A stretch of 64,000 nucleotides of DNA from Neoroseomonas lacus (GCF_014644535.1 NZ_BMKW01000004.1:310001-374000), one strand, 5' to 3'; shown: positions 8,726-17,817, numbered from the stretch's first letter. Numbers and translations: made by a program. Notes: generated by a model from the letters alone, not told the origin.

Positions 8726-9465
8726 TGCTCCGCCCCCCAGAACACGATGCGCCGTTCGGCCAGGGCGACCAGCGCATAGAATCCCGTACCGAGTACCGCC
8801 GCGCACAGGATCGCCGCCCAGACCGCGATGACGTTCTCGTTGTACATCGCCTGCAGCAGCAGCACACCGATGCCGGTGGTATCGCCGAACCACTCGCCAA
8901 CGATGGCCCCGACCAGGCTGAGCGAGGCACCGAGGCGCAATGCCACGAAGATCTGCGGCAGCGCCATCGGCAATTGCAGCCGGAACAGGATCTGCCGGCC
9001 CGTCGCGCCGAAGCTGCGCAGCAGGGCCACCTGCCGCGGATCGACCGAATGCAGCCCGAGCAGCGTGTTCACGGTTACGGGGAAGAATGTCAGGTAGAAG
9101 GCGATCACCGCCTTGGCCATCAGCGTATTGCCGAACCACATCACCACCAGCGCGCCGAAGGCGATGACGGGAATGGTCTGCGAGACGACGAAGATCGGCA
9201 ACAACATGTCGCGCAGGATCGGCGCGCGGAAGAAGATCAGCCCATTCGCCACACCCACCACGGTGCCGGCGGCGAAGCCGATCAGCGTTTCGATCGCCGT
9301 GCGCAGGAAGCCGCTCCAATAGGCGCCGGGGGTGGCGGCGATCGCCGCCAGCACCTCGGTCAGTCGCGGCAGGGTGGATTGCCGGATGCCGAAGACGACG
9401 ACCGCGCCTTCCCAGATAAGACCGGCGAGCAGCAGCCCGCCGGCCAGGCGCAGCGATGCCTTCAT
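8722..9465 (-). CDS. ABC importer permease (SsuC/TauC/ThiX type), first copy
   Basis: A 247-residue inner-membrane permease of the nitrate/sulfonate/taurine/pyrimidine-precursor ABC class. The EAA-type coupling loop is visible at LLRSFGATGRQILFRLQLPM, and there are about six hydrophobic helices. The start overlaps the stop of the substrate-binding protein (ATGA at 9462-9465), and its own stop overlaps the next permease. Two different permeases indicate a heterodimeric channel, which is less usual for this class than a single permease acting as a homodimer. Confidence 0.88.
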   Translation of the reverse strand: MKASLRLAGGLLLAGLIWEGAVVVFGIRQSTLPRLTEVLAAIAATPGAYWSGFLRTAIETLIGFAAGTVVGVANGLIFFRAPILRDMLLPIFVVSQTIPVIAFGALVVMWFGNTLMAKAVIAFYLTFFPVTVNTLLGLHSVDPRQVALLRSFGATGRQILFRLQLPMALPQIFVALRLGASLSLVGAIVGEWFGDTTGIGVLLLQAMYNENVIAVWAAILCAAVLGTGFYALVALAERRIVFWGAEQ

Positions 9466-10469
9466 GCCATCCGGTCGGCGAGGGGGATGCCCGCGAGGAC
9501 ATCCGGCTTGTAGGCCGCGGCGAGGTCGAGCGGCGCCTTGATCACCCCGTTGCGTAGGAAGAAGTCATGCGCCTTCTGGATGGTCGGCATGTCCACCCAG
9601 AACAGTCCGTTGGTCGCGGCGGGGCCGGCGACCATCAGCTTGCCGGCTTCCTCCAGCATGAATTCCTGATGCGGGCGGGCCAGTGTGGGGGCGACCGCCA
9701 TCACCGTATCGACGCCGAGCTTCTGGTCGCGCAACGCATCGCGCCAGCCGCGGATGGACGCCTGCATGAAGCCCTTCACCATGTCGGGCTTGTCGCGCGC
9801 GGTCTGCTCGCTGACGATGACGGTGTCGCGCGGGAAGGTGATGCCGTGGTCGTCTGGGACGAAGACGCGCAACTTGTCGCGCCCCATGCGCGTCATCAGC
9901 GTATAGAATTCATTGTAGCGCGTGGCGGTGACGACATCGATCTGCCCGTCCACGAAGGGCGTCACGCTCACCTGCTGCGGTTGCATGGTGAAATCGGTCG
10001 GCCGGAGCCCCGCTTCGGCCAGCATGCCGAGCAGCACGAAATTCGCCCCCGTGAACCAGGTGGTGATGGTCTTGCCGCGGAAATCCGCCAGGGTGCGGAT
10101 CGGCCCATCGGCGCGAGCGACGAACACGAAGGGCGTCTGCTGATGCATCACGCCGGTACAGACGATCGGCAGGCTGCGTTCGCGCGCGGCAAACACGCTG
10201 TCCGTGCCGCCCGACAGGCCAAAGGTGTCGGCACCCGAGGCGACCAGGTTCTCCGTCAGCAGGTTCGGCCCGCCGGGGTTGATCGTCAGGTCGATCCCCG
10301 CCTCACGGTAATAGCCCTTCTGCACGGCGACGTAGAAGCCGGCGAACTGCGTCTGGGTCAGCCATTTCAGCCGCAGCGTAGCACGCGTCAGCGTCTGCGC
10401 GCCGGCGCGGGGAATGGCGGGCAGGGCGAGCGCCGCCCCGAGGCCGGTGAGAAGATGACGCCTGTTCAT
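9462..10469 (-). CDS. ABC substrate-binding protein, ThiY/NMT1 type
   Basis: A 335-residue periplasmic binding protein of the THI5/NMT1 family, which includes ThiY (formylaminopyrimidine) and RibY (riboflavin). The N-terminus MNRRHLLTGLGAALALP is a signal peptide with a twin-arginine-like start, ending near AGAQ. The mature part begins LRLKWLTQTQFAGFYVAV, very close to ThiY-type proteins, and has TPFVFVAR and GKTITTW further on. The ATG at 10469 follows AAGGAG with good spacing. The family suggests a flat heterocyclic ligand such as a pyrimidine, but ligand identity is inference. It is first of three coupled transporter genes. Confidence 0.9.
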   Translation of the reverse strand: MNRRHLLTGLGAALALPAIPRAGAQTLTRATLRLKWLTQTQFAGFYVAVQKGYYREAGIDLTINPGGPNLLTENLVASGADTFGLSGGTDSVFAARERSLPIVCTGVMHQQTPFVFVARADGPIRTLADFRGKTITTWFTGANFVLLGMLAEAGLRPTDFTMQPQQVSVTPFVDGQIDVVTATRYNEFYTLMTRMGRDKLRVFVPDDHGITFPRDTVIVSEQTARDKPDMVKGFMQASIRGWRDALRDQKLGVDTVMAVAPTLARPHQEFMLEEAGKLMVAGPAATNGLFWVDMPTIQKAHDFFLRNGVIKAPLDLAAAYKPDVLAGIPLADRMA

Positions 10470-10494
10470 CGTGGTGGCTCCTTGGGGGAAAGGG

Positions 10495-11232
10495 TCAGTC
10501 GCGATAGGACGGGTCCTCGCGGTCGAGCAGGCGCAGGAAGCCCGGCCATTCGCGCTCGCCGGGGATCCTGATGTCGCCCTTGAGGTCCCAGAACTGCCGC
10601 GCGGCGTGTTCGCAGGCGTCATGCGGCGGTGCGATGATCGGCACGCCGGAGGCCTGCATCATCAGCTGGATCTTCGCGGCGCGCTCGAAATAGTATTGCA
10701 GCATGAAGGCCTCGCCCGGCGTGCGGCCGAGCGTCAGCATGCCGTGGTTGCGCATCAGCATCACCGGATGGTCGGCGAAATCGGCGATCAGCCGTTGCTG
10801 CTCATTGAGGTCGATCGCCACGCCCTCGTAATCGTGGAAGGCTTGCCGGTTGTAAAAGCGCATGGCGAACTGGCTGAGCGGCAGCAGTCCATCCTTCTGC
10901 GCCGAGACAGCGAGTGCGGCATCCGAGTGGGTGTGCAGCACACAGGCGGCATCCTCGCGTGACTTGTGCAGCGCGCCATGAATGACGAAGGCGGCGACAT
11001 TCACCTCATGCGGGCTGTTCGATAGCTTGCGCCCGTCGATATCGATCTTCACCAGCGATGACGCCGTGATCTCCCCGAACATCAACCCATAGGGGTTGAG
11101 CAGGAAGGCGCCGGGTTCGCCCGGCACGCGCAGCGAGATGTGGTTGTAGATCACGTCATCCATGCCGAGCCGCGCCACCAACCGGTAACAGGCGGCGAGG
11201 CTGATGCGGGCTTCCGTTTCGGCGGGGGTCAT
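10495..11232 (-). CDS. Class II aldolase/adducin-family protein
   Basis: A 245-residue protein of the class II aldolase/adducin fold. Metal ligands are visible as VLHTHSDAALAV (HxH) and MRNHGMLTLG (third His), and a Glu-rich segment precedes them. Related enzymes are fuculose- and ribulose-phosphate aldolases/epimerases, and also decarboxylases such as the pyridine dicarboxylate decarboxylase of vitamin B6 breakdown. The reaction here is not determined. Its start overlaps the ABC ATPase stop (ATGA at 11229-11232), and it sits between the ATPase and the binding protein, so it belongs to this import and degradation operon. Confidence 0.88.
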   Translation of the reverse strand: MTPAETEARISLAACYRLVARLGMDDVIYNHISLRVPGEPGAFLLNPYGLMFGEITASSLVKIDIDGRKLSNSPHEVNVAAFVIHGALHKSREDAACVLHTHSDAALAVSAQKDGLLPLSQFAMRFYNRQAFHDYEGVAIDLNEQQRLIADFADHPVMLMRNHGMLTLGRTPGEAFMLQYYFERAAKIQLMMQASGVPIIAPPHDACEHAARQFWDLKGDIRIPGEREWPGFLRLLDREDPSYRD

Positions 11233-12029
11233 GCGGCGGTCTCCGCGACGAAGGACTTCATGGCTTCCTCCTCGATCGCATCGAGCACTTCGCGCTTGAT
11301 CGCGGTGAATTCCGGCGATGTGACGAGCTCCGCCTTGCGCGGCCGCGGCAATTCCACCTTCCGCATCAGCTTCACGCGACCCGGCCGCGCCGTCATCACC
11401 AGCACGCGGTCGCCGAGGAAGATCGCCTCATCCACATCATGGGTGATGAACAGGATGGTGCGCCGATGCCGCTGCCAGATATCGAGCAGCCAGCGCTGCA
11501 TCATGCTGCGCGTCAGCGCATCGAGCGCGCCGAAGGGTTCGTCCAGCAGCATCAGCTCGCGTTCGAACAGGAAGGTGCGCATCAGTGCCACGCGCTGGCG
11601 CATCCCCCCTGAAAGTTGGTGCGGATACTGCTTCTCGAACCCCGCCAGGCCGAATTCCGGCAGCATGGCGCGGGCTTCGGCGCGCATCGCGGCGCGGTTC
11701 GCGCCCTCGATCTCGCGGGCCAGGATCGCGTTGTCCACAACATTGCGCCAGGGCAGCAGCAAATCCCGCTGCGGCATGAAGGAGACGCGGCCCAGCAATT
11801 CCTTCGCATGGCACCCACGCCCCTTGAAGCGCAGGATACCGCCCTCGTCGGGTTCTTCCAGCCCGGCGACGATATTGAACAGCGTGCTTTTCCCGCAGCC
11901 GCTCGGGCCGACGACGGTGACGAACTCGCCCGGCTCGACATCCATGGCGAAGCCGTCCAGCGCCTGCACGGCGCCGAAGCGTTTGCCGATCGACTGCATC
12001 TCGAGCAGCGCTGTGGTGGTGGTCTGCAA
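11229..12029 (-). CDS. ABC importer ATP-binding protein (SsuB/TauB/ThiZ type)
   Basis: A 266-residue ATPase. Walker A is GPSGCGKST, the signature is LSGGMRQRVALMR, and Walker B is LMLLDEPFGALDALTR followed by the switch His in FITHDVDEA. It energises the importer formed with the genes at 7982-10469. The reading frame is open upstream to 12269. The proposed TTG start at 12029 sits after GGAAGGCGGGG and gives normal family length; an in-frame ATG further upstream (MYSTNHP) cannot be excluded. It is divergent from the GntR regulator with about 100 bp between, and is the first gene of the leftward operon. Confidence 0.9.
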   Translation of the reverse strand: MQTTTTALLEMQSIGKRFGAVQALDGFAMDVEPGEFVTVVGPSGCGKSTLFNIVAGLEEPDEGGILRFKGRGCHAKELLGRVSFMPQRDLLLPWRNVVDNAILAREIEGANRAAMRAEARAMLPEFGLAGFEKQYPHQLSGGMRQRVALMRTFLFERELMLLDEPFGALDALTRSMMQRWLLDIWQRHRRTILFITHDVDEAIFLGDRVLVMTARPGRVKLMRKVELPRPRKAELVTSPEFTAIKREVLDAIEEEAMKSFVAETAA

Positions 12030-12075
12030 AGCCCCGCCTTCCGTCCTTGCATTGATACTGGCGGCACGGGGGTGG

Positions 12076-12132
12076 TTTGTGGAATACATAAATGGCGGTT
12101 CGTGCACACAAGATTGGGGCGTTGGAATACAA
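12076..12132. promoter_or_regulatory. Divergent control region with two GntR-like operator candidates
   Basis: This space between the ABC ATPase and the GntR gene holds two copies of TGGAATACA: 12076-12092 reads TTTGTGGAATACATAAA and 12122-12132 reads TTGGAATACAA. Both are imperfect inverted repeats of the TTGT...ACAA kind that FCD-type GntR regulators often bind. The second abuts the ATG of the regulator, fitting autoregulation. The copies are about 43 bp apart, close to four helical turns. Binding is inferred, not shown. Confidence 0.45.
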
Positions 12133-12846
12133 ATGCGCAGCAAACAGGCAGTCGGGCGTGCAGAATGGCCAGAAAGGGGGCGCCCCTCGGCCCGTGTCGA
12201 GCCATTCCCCGCCACCCTCGCCAATACGCTGCACCGCCGCCTGGAGACCGAGATCGCCGCCGGCCGCATCGAACCCGGCAGCCGCCTGGACGAGCAGGAG
12301 ATCGCCGAACGCTACGGCTGTTCCCGCACCCCGGTGCGCGAGGCATTCCGCCTGCTCGCGGCCGACCGTCTCGTCGAACTGCGCGGACGCCAGGGCGCCG
12401 TGGTGCGCACCATCGGCGCCCAGACGCTGATCGAAATGTTCCAGGTCATGGGTGAACTCGAAGGCCTCTGCGCCCGCCTCGCCGCCCGCCGCGTCACCCC
12501 GCCGCAGGCCGAAGTATTGCGCGCCATCCACCGCCGTCTGATCGTCGCCGCCGAGGCCGGCGTGGACGCCTTCTACGACGTCAACGCCGAGTTCCACGAA
12601 GCCATCTACGAGACCGCCAACAACGCCTTCCTGGCCGATGAAACGCGCCGCCTGCGCAACCGCGTCGCCGCCTATCGCCGCCGCGTCACCCACATGCCGA
12701 CCCGCATCGAGGACACCATCCGCGAGCATGAGGAGATCATGCACGCCATCCTCACCCGCGACCCCGAGGCCGCCCACCGGGCCATGCGCGCGCACCTGAC
12801 CCTGCTCGGCGAAAACCTGCTGGACCTGATCGCCGGCCTCGACTGA
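12133..12846 (+). CDS. GntR-family transcriptional regulator, FCD subfamily
   Basis: A 237-residue regulator. The N-terminal winged helix has LHRRLETEIAAGRIEPGSRL and then CSRTPVREAFRLLAADRLVEL, the GntR signature. The C-terminal FCD ligand domain shows the metal-site pattern DVNAEFHEAIYE and, later, EDTIREHEEIMHAI. FCD domains bind carboxylates and related metabolites. It lies between the leftward transporter operon and the rightward catabolic operon (55 bp to the SDR) and is the likely controller of both. The ATG at 12133 is the first that keeps the helix intact without reaching into the divergent gene; the reading frame itself stays open far upstream. Confidence 0.92.
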   Translation: MRSKQAVGRAEWPERGRPSARVEPFPATLANTLHRRLETEIAAGRIEPGSRLDEQEIAERYGCSRTPVREAFRLLAADRLVELRGRQGAVVRTIGAQTLIEMFQVMGELEGLCARLAARRVTPPQAEVLRAIHRRLIVAAEAGVDAFYDVNAEFHEAIYETANNAFLADETRRLRNRVAAYRRRVTHMPTRIEDTIREHEEIMHAILTRDPEAAHRAMRAHLTLLGENLLDLIAGLD

Positions 12847-12901
12847 GTTCTGGTATGCGGCTTGCCTGTCCCACGTATACATAACCTCCGCGGAGAGACC
12901 C

Positions 12902-13684
12902 TTGCAGCTCGACCTCATCGGCAAGACCGCCCTCATCACCGGGGCTTCCAAGGGCATCGGCCTCGGCTGTGCGGAGGTGCTGGCCGAGGAGGGCTGCCAC
13001 CTCCACCTCGCCGCTCGCAACGGCCCGGCGATGGAGGAAGCTGCCGCGCGGCTGCGTGCGGACCACGGGGTCCGCGTCACGGTGCATGCGCTCGACCTCG
13101 GCTCGACGCCAGCGATGGAAGCCCTCGCCGAGGCCGCCGCCGACTCCGACATCCTGATCAACAACGCCGGCGACATCCCCGCCGGCCCGCTGGACAGCGT
13201 GACGGACGACGCCATCCGCCGCGGCTTCGACCTCAAGGTCTTCGGCTACATCACGCTCACCCGCTGCTTCTACCCCCGCATGATGGCCAAGGGCGGCGGG
13301 GTCATCATCAACGTCATCGGCAATTCCGGCGAGAACTGGGACGCGGCGTATTTCGCGGGTTCCACCGGCAATGCCGCGCTGATGTCCTTCACCAAGGCGA
13401 TCGGCGGCCGTAGCCTCGATGACGGCATCCGCGTCGTCGGCATCAATCCCGGCCCCGTCGCCACCGACCGCATGCTGAAGATCATGCGCATCAAGGCGCG
13501 CGACATGCTCGGCGACGAATCCCGATGGGAAGAACTCTACGCGAAGTACCCCGGCAAACGTCCCGCCACCGTGCGCGAAACCGCCGACCTCTGCGCCTTC
13601 ATGGCCTCCCCGCGCGCCGGCTACATCACCGGCACCGTCGTCACCATCGATGGCGGCATCGCCGCGCGGGGTTCGGTGATCTGA
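12902..13684 (+). CDS. SDR-family oxidoreductase with altered active site
   Basis: A 260-residue short-chain dehydrogenase. TGASKGIGLG binds the nucleotide and NNAGDIP is standard. At the active site Tyr is present in DAAYFAGSTGNAAL, but Lys four residues later is Ser and an Asn follows at +7; I recall the same arrangement in the PRK06125 group of SDRs, so it is a subfamily trait rather than decay. A TTG start at 12902 is used, after GCGGAGAG. First gene of a tightly packed rightward operon with the aminotransferase, hydrolases and bicupin. The substrate is unknown; an alcohol or hydroxy acid intermediate of the pathway is likely. Confidence 0.88.
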   Translation: MQLDLIGKTALITGASKGIGLGCAEVLAEEGCHLHLAARNGPAMEEAAARLRADHGVRVTVHALDLGSTPAMEALAEAAADSDILINNAGDIPAGPLDSVTDDAIRRGFDLKVFGYITLTRCFYPRMMAKGGGVIINVIGNSGENWDAAYFAGSTGNAALMSFTKAIGGRSLDDGIRVVGINPGPVATDRMLKIMRIKARDMLGDESRWEELYAKYPGKRPATVRETADLCAFMASPRAGYITGTVVTIDGGIAARGSVI

Positions 13685-14811
13685 TGTCCGGCGCGCTGAC
13701 CCGCAACCGCTACTTCGACACGCTGACGGCCACGCCAGGCCTCGCCTGGATGGGCCAGAACACCAACCACATCCCCGCGCACCCGGCCGTCCTCGCCGCC
13801 ATGCACGCCTCGATCGACGCCGCCGAGTTCAACGCCTACGCGCCCCCACTCGGCTTCGAGGCCCTGCGCGCCGCCATCACTGCCGATCTCGGTGTCACCG
13901 GCGCCGAAGCCCTCGTCACCGAGGGCGGCGTCAACGCGCTCGCCCTGGTCTGCCGCGCCCGCTGCCGCCCTGGCACCACCTTCGTCACCACCGACCCGAC
14001 CTGGAAATGGCCCTGCCTCTTCGCCCGCCAGGCCGGCGCCGAGGTCATCGAAATCCCCATCTACGATCCCGCCTGCGCCTACCGCCTGACGCCCAACGCC
14101 CTGCGCGCCGCCTGCGACGCCCGCACCGCCATCATCTACATCGTCGATCCCAACAACCCGCTCGGCATCCGCTACACGCGCGACGAGATCGCCGCCTTCG
14201 CCGCCATCGCGAAAGATGTCGGCGCGCTGTTCGTCCACGACTGCACCTACCGCGACTTCGCCGACGACCATCACCCCGCGCTGCTGGAAGCTCCCGACAA
14301 CGCCGTGGTCTCTGTCTCCTTCTCCAAATGGCTCGGCCTCGCCGGCCTGCGCATCGGTGCGCTGGTCGCCCCCGCCGCGATGCTGGAGGATTTCGCCGCG
14401 CAATCCACCGGCGTGCTCGGCGCCAGCGTCATCGCGCAACGCGCGGCGCTGGCCGGCCTCGCCGTGAAGCCCGACTGGATGGCGACCGTCCGTGCCACCA
14501 CCCGCGCCAACAACGCGCTGATCCGCGACGCCGCCCTCGCCATCCCCGGCTTCTCCGTCCCGGTCTGGCCCTCCCACGGCAATTTCATCGTCATCGAGAC
14601 CGGCAGCCTCAAGCCCGAAGCCCTCGTCGAAGCCGCTAACCGCGAGGGCATCATGATCCGCCAGGGCAGCTACCACACCGCTCGCTTCGGCCATCGCTTC
14701 ATCAAGGTCAGCACCTCCGTCCCGCGCGACTGGGCGGAAAAGCTCGCCGACCGCCTGCCCGCTTTGGTCGAGACGGCGCGCAGCCTCAACGACCTGCCGC
14801 CGCAATTCTGA
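13684..14811 (+). CDS. PLP-dependent aminotransferase, class I/II fold
   Basis: A 375-residue fold-type I aminotransferase. VTEGGVNALALV contacts the phosphate side, IYIVDPNNPLGIRYT includes the conserved NNPLG turn, DCTYRDFA has the cofactor Asp and Tyr, and SVSFSKWLGLAGLRIG carries the Schiff-base Lys. FIVIETG and RFIKVS hold the carboxylate-binding region. The family moves amino groups between an amino acid or amine and a keto acid in the cytoplasm. The ATG at 13684 overlaps the SDR stop (TGATG). It implies that the pathway produces or consumes an amino or keto acid. Confidence 0.9.
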   Translation: MSGALTRNRYFDTLTATPGLAWMGQNTNHIPAHPAVLAAMHASIDAAEFNAYAPPLGFEALRAAITADLGVTGAEALVTEGGVNALALVCRARCRPGTTFVTTDPTWKWPCLFARQAGAEVIEIPIYDPACAYRLTPNALRAACDARTAIIYIVDPNNPLGIRYTRDEIAAFAAIAKDVGALFVHDCTYRDFADDHHPALLEAPDNAVVSVSFSKWLGLAGLRIGALVAPAAMLEDFAAQSTGVLGASVIAQRAALAGLAVKPDWMATVRATTRANNALIRDAALAIPGFSVPVWPSHGNFIVIETGSLKPEALVEAANREGIMIRQGSYHTARFGHRFIKVSTSVPRDWAEKLADRLPALVETARSLNDLPPQF

Positions 14812-14822
14812 AGGACCGCACC

Positions 14823-15704
14823 ATGCCGCGCATCACCACGCCGGACGGCATCAGCCTGCACTATGAGGAAGCGGGGGAGGGCACGCCGATGCTCTTCATC
14901 CACGAATTCGGCGGCAATCATGCGAGCTGGGAACCGCAGATGCGGCATTTCTCCCGTCGCCATCGCTGCATCACCTACGCCGCCCGCGGCTACCCGCCCT
15001 CGGACGTGCCGGCCAACGTCGACCAATACTCTCAGGCCATCGCGGTGGCCGACGCCATCGCCGTGCTCGACGCCCACGGCATCGCCAAGGCCCACATCGT
15101 CGGCCTGTCCATGGGCGGTTTCGCCACGGTCCATTTCGGCCTGCGCCACCCCGACCGCGCCCTCTCTCTCACCGTCGCCGGCGCCGGCTATGGCTGCGAG
15201 AAGGAACACGAGGACTACTTCCGCGGCGTCTCCCTCGAAGTCGCCGACCGATTCGAAAAGGACGGCGCCCGCGCCTTCGCCCCCATCTACGCCGAGGGCG
15301 CCAGCCGCGTGCAGTTCCAGGACAAGGACCCGCGCGGCTGGCGCGAATTCGCCGACCGCCTGGCCACCCATTCCGACCAGGGCGCGGCGCTGACCATGCG
15401 CGGCGTGCAGGCGCGCCGCCCCTCCTTCTGGGACCTCGAAGCCGAACTCAAGGCGATGGACGTCCCCACCCTTGTCATCGTCGGCGACGAGGACGACCAC
15501 TGCCTGCAACCCGGCATCTTCCTCAAGAAGACCATCCCCGCCTGCGGCCTCTCCGTCTTCCCCAAGACTGGCCACACCTTGAACCTGGAAGAGCCCGACG
15601 CCTTCAACGCCCTGCTCGCATCCTTCATCGCCCAGGTCGAAGCCGGCCGCTGGCGCCGCCGCGACCCGCGCGCGCTGCCCGGCCAGATCATGCGCACCAC
15701 ATGA
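14823..15704 (+). CDS. Alpha/beta hydrolase, 3-oxoadipate enol-lactonase-like
   Basis: A 293-residue alpha/beta hydrolase. The oxyanion region is FIHEFGGNHASW, the nucleophile elbow is VGLSMGGFAT (GxSxG), the acid lies in VIVGDEDDHC and the catalytic His in KTGHTLNLEEP. Relatives hydrolyse enol-lactones, amides of ring-cleavage products and C-C bonds. It is 11 bp after the aminotransferase and shares 4 bp with the next gene. It is strikingly similar along its whole length to the hydrolase at 62405-63289, including the shared YEEAG, SWEPQMR and ARGYPPS blocks, so the two are paralogues. Confidence 0.9.
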   Translation: MPRITTPDGISLHYEEAGEGTPMLFIHEFGGNHASWEPQMRHFSRRHRCITYAARGYPPSDVPANVDQYSQAIAVADAIAVLDAHGIAKAHIVGLSMGGFATVHFGLRHPDRALSLTVAGAGYGCEKEHEDYFRGVSLEVADRFEKDGARAFAPIYAEGASRVQFQDKDPRGWREFADRLATHSDQGAALTMRGVQARRPSFWDLEAELKAMDVPTLVIVGDEDDHCLQPGIFLKKTIPACGLSVFPKTGHTLNLEEPDAFNALLASFIAQVEAGRWRRRDPRALPGQIMRTT

Positions 15705-16906
15705 GCGACACCCGCCTCTGGCAACGCCTGATGCGCTTGGCCGAGATCGGCGCCCGCGGCGACGGCGGCGTCAACCGCCAGGCGCTGTCCTCCGGCGAGG
15801 TCGACGCTTGGCGCCTCCTCCTCACCTGGGCTGAAGAGGCGCGGCTCGAACCGTCGACCGACGCCGCCGGCAACCTCTTCCTCACCCGCCCCGGCCGCGA
15901 CCGCACCCTGCCGCCGGCGCTGATCGGCAGCCACATCGACACCCAACCGAATGGCGGCAAGTTCGACGGCGCCTTCGGTGTGCTGGCAGCCCTCGAAGCC
16001 GCCACCGACCTCACCACCCCCGCGCGCGACATCACCGTCGTCGCCTGGATGAACGAGGAGGGCAGCCGCTTCGCCCCCGGCATGATGGGCTCCGAAGCCT
16101 TCATCGGCCTGCGCGACCTCGCCGCCATCCGCGCCGCGCGCGACGCCGCCGGCGTCAGCGTGGGCGAGGCACTCGACACGTTGCACGCCGCCTTCCCCGA
16201 CCTGCCGCATCGCGCGCTCGGCTTCACCCCGGCCTTCTACATCGAGCCGCACATCGAACAGGGTCCCTTGCTGGAACAGGCAAGGTTGCCGCTCGGCATC
16301 GTCACCGGCATTCAGGGCAAGATCACCTGGGAGATCACCATCGAGGGCGAGGAAGGCCACGCCGGCACCCTCGACATGGCGAAACGCCGCGACGCCGTCA
16401 TGGCCTTCGCCCGCATCGCCACCCGCATGCAGCGCGATGTCGGTGATGCCGACCCCATCGTGAAATTCACCATCGGTCGCGTGACGGTCCAGCCCAACGC
16501 CCCCTCCGTCATCGCCGGCCGCGTCACCATCCGCATCGACCTCCGCCACCCCGACAACGCCGCCCTGCAGACTTACGGCACGCGCCTCGAAGCCGCCGCG
16601 CAGGCCGAGGCCGCCCCTTGCGCCGTCACCGTCACGCGCCTGGTCGACGCCCCCTCCAACACCTTCGACCCCGACCTGCGCGACCGCCTGACGAAGGCCG
16701 CCGACCACCTCGGCCTCGGCGCCATGCCGATCCTCTCCGCCGCCGGCCACGACGCGCGCCACATGGCCCCGCTCTGCCCGTCGGCCATGATCTTCATCCC
16801 CTGCCGCGGCGGCATCAGCCACTCGCCCGAGGAATCGGCCGAACCCGCCGATGTGCAGGCCGGCGCCGCACTGCTTGCATCCGTCGTGAAGGAGCTGACG
16901 ACATGA
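15701..16906 (+). CDS. M20-family N-carbamoylase / ureidase-type amidohydrolase
   Basis: A 401-residue zinc-dependent hydrolase of the hydantoinase/carbamoylase (AllC, beta-ureidopropionase) family. Metal ligands appear in GSHIDTQPNGGKFDG and in WMNEEGSRFAPGMMGS; EPHIEQGPLLE and GEEGHAGT are further family blocks, and SAAGHDARHMA near the C-terminus supplies the last His. Family members cleave carbamoyl or ureido groups to release ammonia and CO2, or allantoate. It is translationally coupled to both neighbours (ATGA at each end). Its presence points to a C-N compound such as a pyrimidine, hydantoin or ureide as the pathway substrate. Confidence 0.9.
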   Translation: MSDTRLWQRLMRLAEIGARGDGGVNRQALSSGEVDAWRLLLTWAEEARLEPSTDAAGNLFLTRPGRDRTLPPALIGSHIDTQPNGGKFDGAFGVLAALEAATDLTTPARDITVVAWMNEEGSRFAPGMMGSEAFIGLRDLAAIRAARDAAGVSVGEALDTLHAAFPDLPHRALGFTPAFYIEPHIEQGPLLEQARLPLGIVTGIQGKITWEITIEGEEGHAGTLDMAKRRDAVMAFARIATRMQRDVGDADPIVKFTIGRVTVQPNAPSVIAGRVTIRIDLRHPDNAALQTYGTRLEAAAQAEAAPCAVTVTRLVDAPSNTFDPDLRDRLTKAADHLGLGAMPILSAAGHDARHMAPLCPSAMIFIPCRGGISHSPEESAEPADVQAGAALLASVVKELTT

Positions 16907-17817
16907 CCGACATGGCCGACCTGCCCGTCCAACTTCCGGCCCTGCCCGCCAGCGCTGCCGCCGCGCGCGCCCGCTTCTTCAATTCCGGTAACGCCTTCAA
17001 CATCAAGCTGCCACCGGTCCCCGCCGCCGATTTCGCTGCCATCGCTGCCGCCGCCCTCGCTCCCGGCGCGCCCACCGGCGTGCTGCTCTGCGACCAATCC
17101 GACGCTATCGGCTGCGCCTTCCCCGCCACCTCGCCGCTCCTCCTCGCCCGCTACGCGGTGATCCGCGCCGGCGAGACGCTCACCCTCGACACCAGCAGCA
17201 CCGGCCTGATCGGCTATGTGCTGCGCGGCACCGGCACCACGCTTGACTTCGCCTGGGGGCCGGGTGACGTCTTTCTGTTGCCCGGTGGCGCGCAGCGTTT
17301 AACCGCGCGCGACCACACGGTGCTCTGGCTGGTCGGCAATGATCCGATGCTCGCCTTCGAAGCGTTGCGCGAAAACCCGGCCACCATCGCGCCCGTTCAT
17401 TACCCGGCCGCCGAGATCGAACGCCAACTCGCCCTCATTGGTGCCTGCACCACCAATCCCGGTACTTCGGGCCTCGCCGTCATCTTCTCCTCGGACGGGC
17501 TGGAGGCCTGGCGCAACATCACGCCGAGCCTGACCCTCTCGCTCAACACCCTGCCGCCCGGCGAACACCAGCGCGCTCACCGCCACAACTCCGCGGCGAT
17601 TACCCTGGTGCTGCAAGGGGAACACTGCCATTCCATGATCGCCGGCACGCCGCGCCCCTGGAGCCTCGGCAACACCCTCGTCACCCCACCCGGCGACCCG
17701 CATTCGCACCACAATGCGGGCCCGGTGCAGGCACGCTTCCTGATCGTGCAGGATGGCGGGCTGCACTACCACGCGCGCACCATGGGCTTTGAATTCCTGG
17801 AATCCGCGCCGCACTGA
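16903..17817 (+). CDS. Bicupin protein, gentisate dioxygenase-like
   Basis: A 304-residue protein with two cupin folds. The N-terminal cupin contains GYVLRGTGTTLDFAWGPGDV, but His ligands are poor there. The C-terminal cupin has GEHQRAHRHNSAAITLVLQG with an HxH metal site, GNTLVTPPGDPHSHHNAG with further His, and the usual Gly spacing. This resembles gentisate 1,2-dioxygenase and related iron dioxygenases, where only one cupin is metal-loaded. A ring-cleaving dioxygenase would fit the pathway; a non-catalytic binding role is possible. Last gene of the coupled operon; its ATG overlaps the amidohydrolase stop. Confidence 0.82.
   Translation: MTDMADLPVQLPALPASAAAARARFFNSGNAFNIKLPPVPAADFAAIAAAALAPGAPTGVLLCDQSDAIGCAFPATSPLLLARYAVIRAGETLTLDTSSTGLIGYVLRGTGTTLDFAWGPGDVFLLPGGAQRLTARDHTVLWLVGNDPMLAFEALRENPATIAPVHYPAAEIERQLALIGACTTNPGTSGLAVIFSSDGLEAWRNITPSLTLSLNTLPPGEHQRAHRHNSAAITLVLQGEHCHSMIAGTPRPWSLGNTLVTPPGDPHSHHNAGPVQARFLIVQDGGLHYHARTMGFEFLESAPH

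Noticed and set aside
7977-8930. Upstream extension of the monooxygenase frame
   Set aside because: It overlaps the permease gene in another frame and has no family similarity, so it is not a fusion.
11140-12132. Upstream extension of the GntR frame
   Set aside because: It runs antisense to the ABC ATPase and aldolase genes, with Ser/Arg-rich translation; the regulator starts at 12133.
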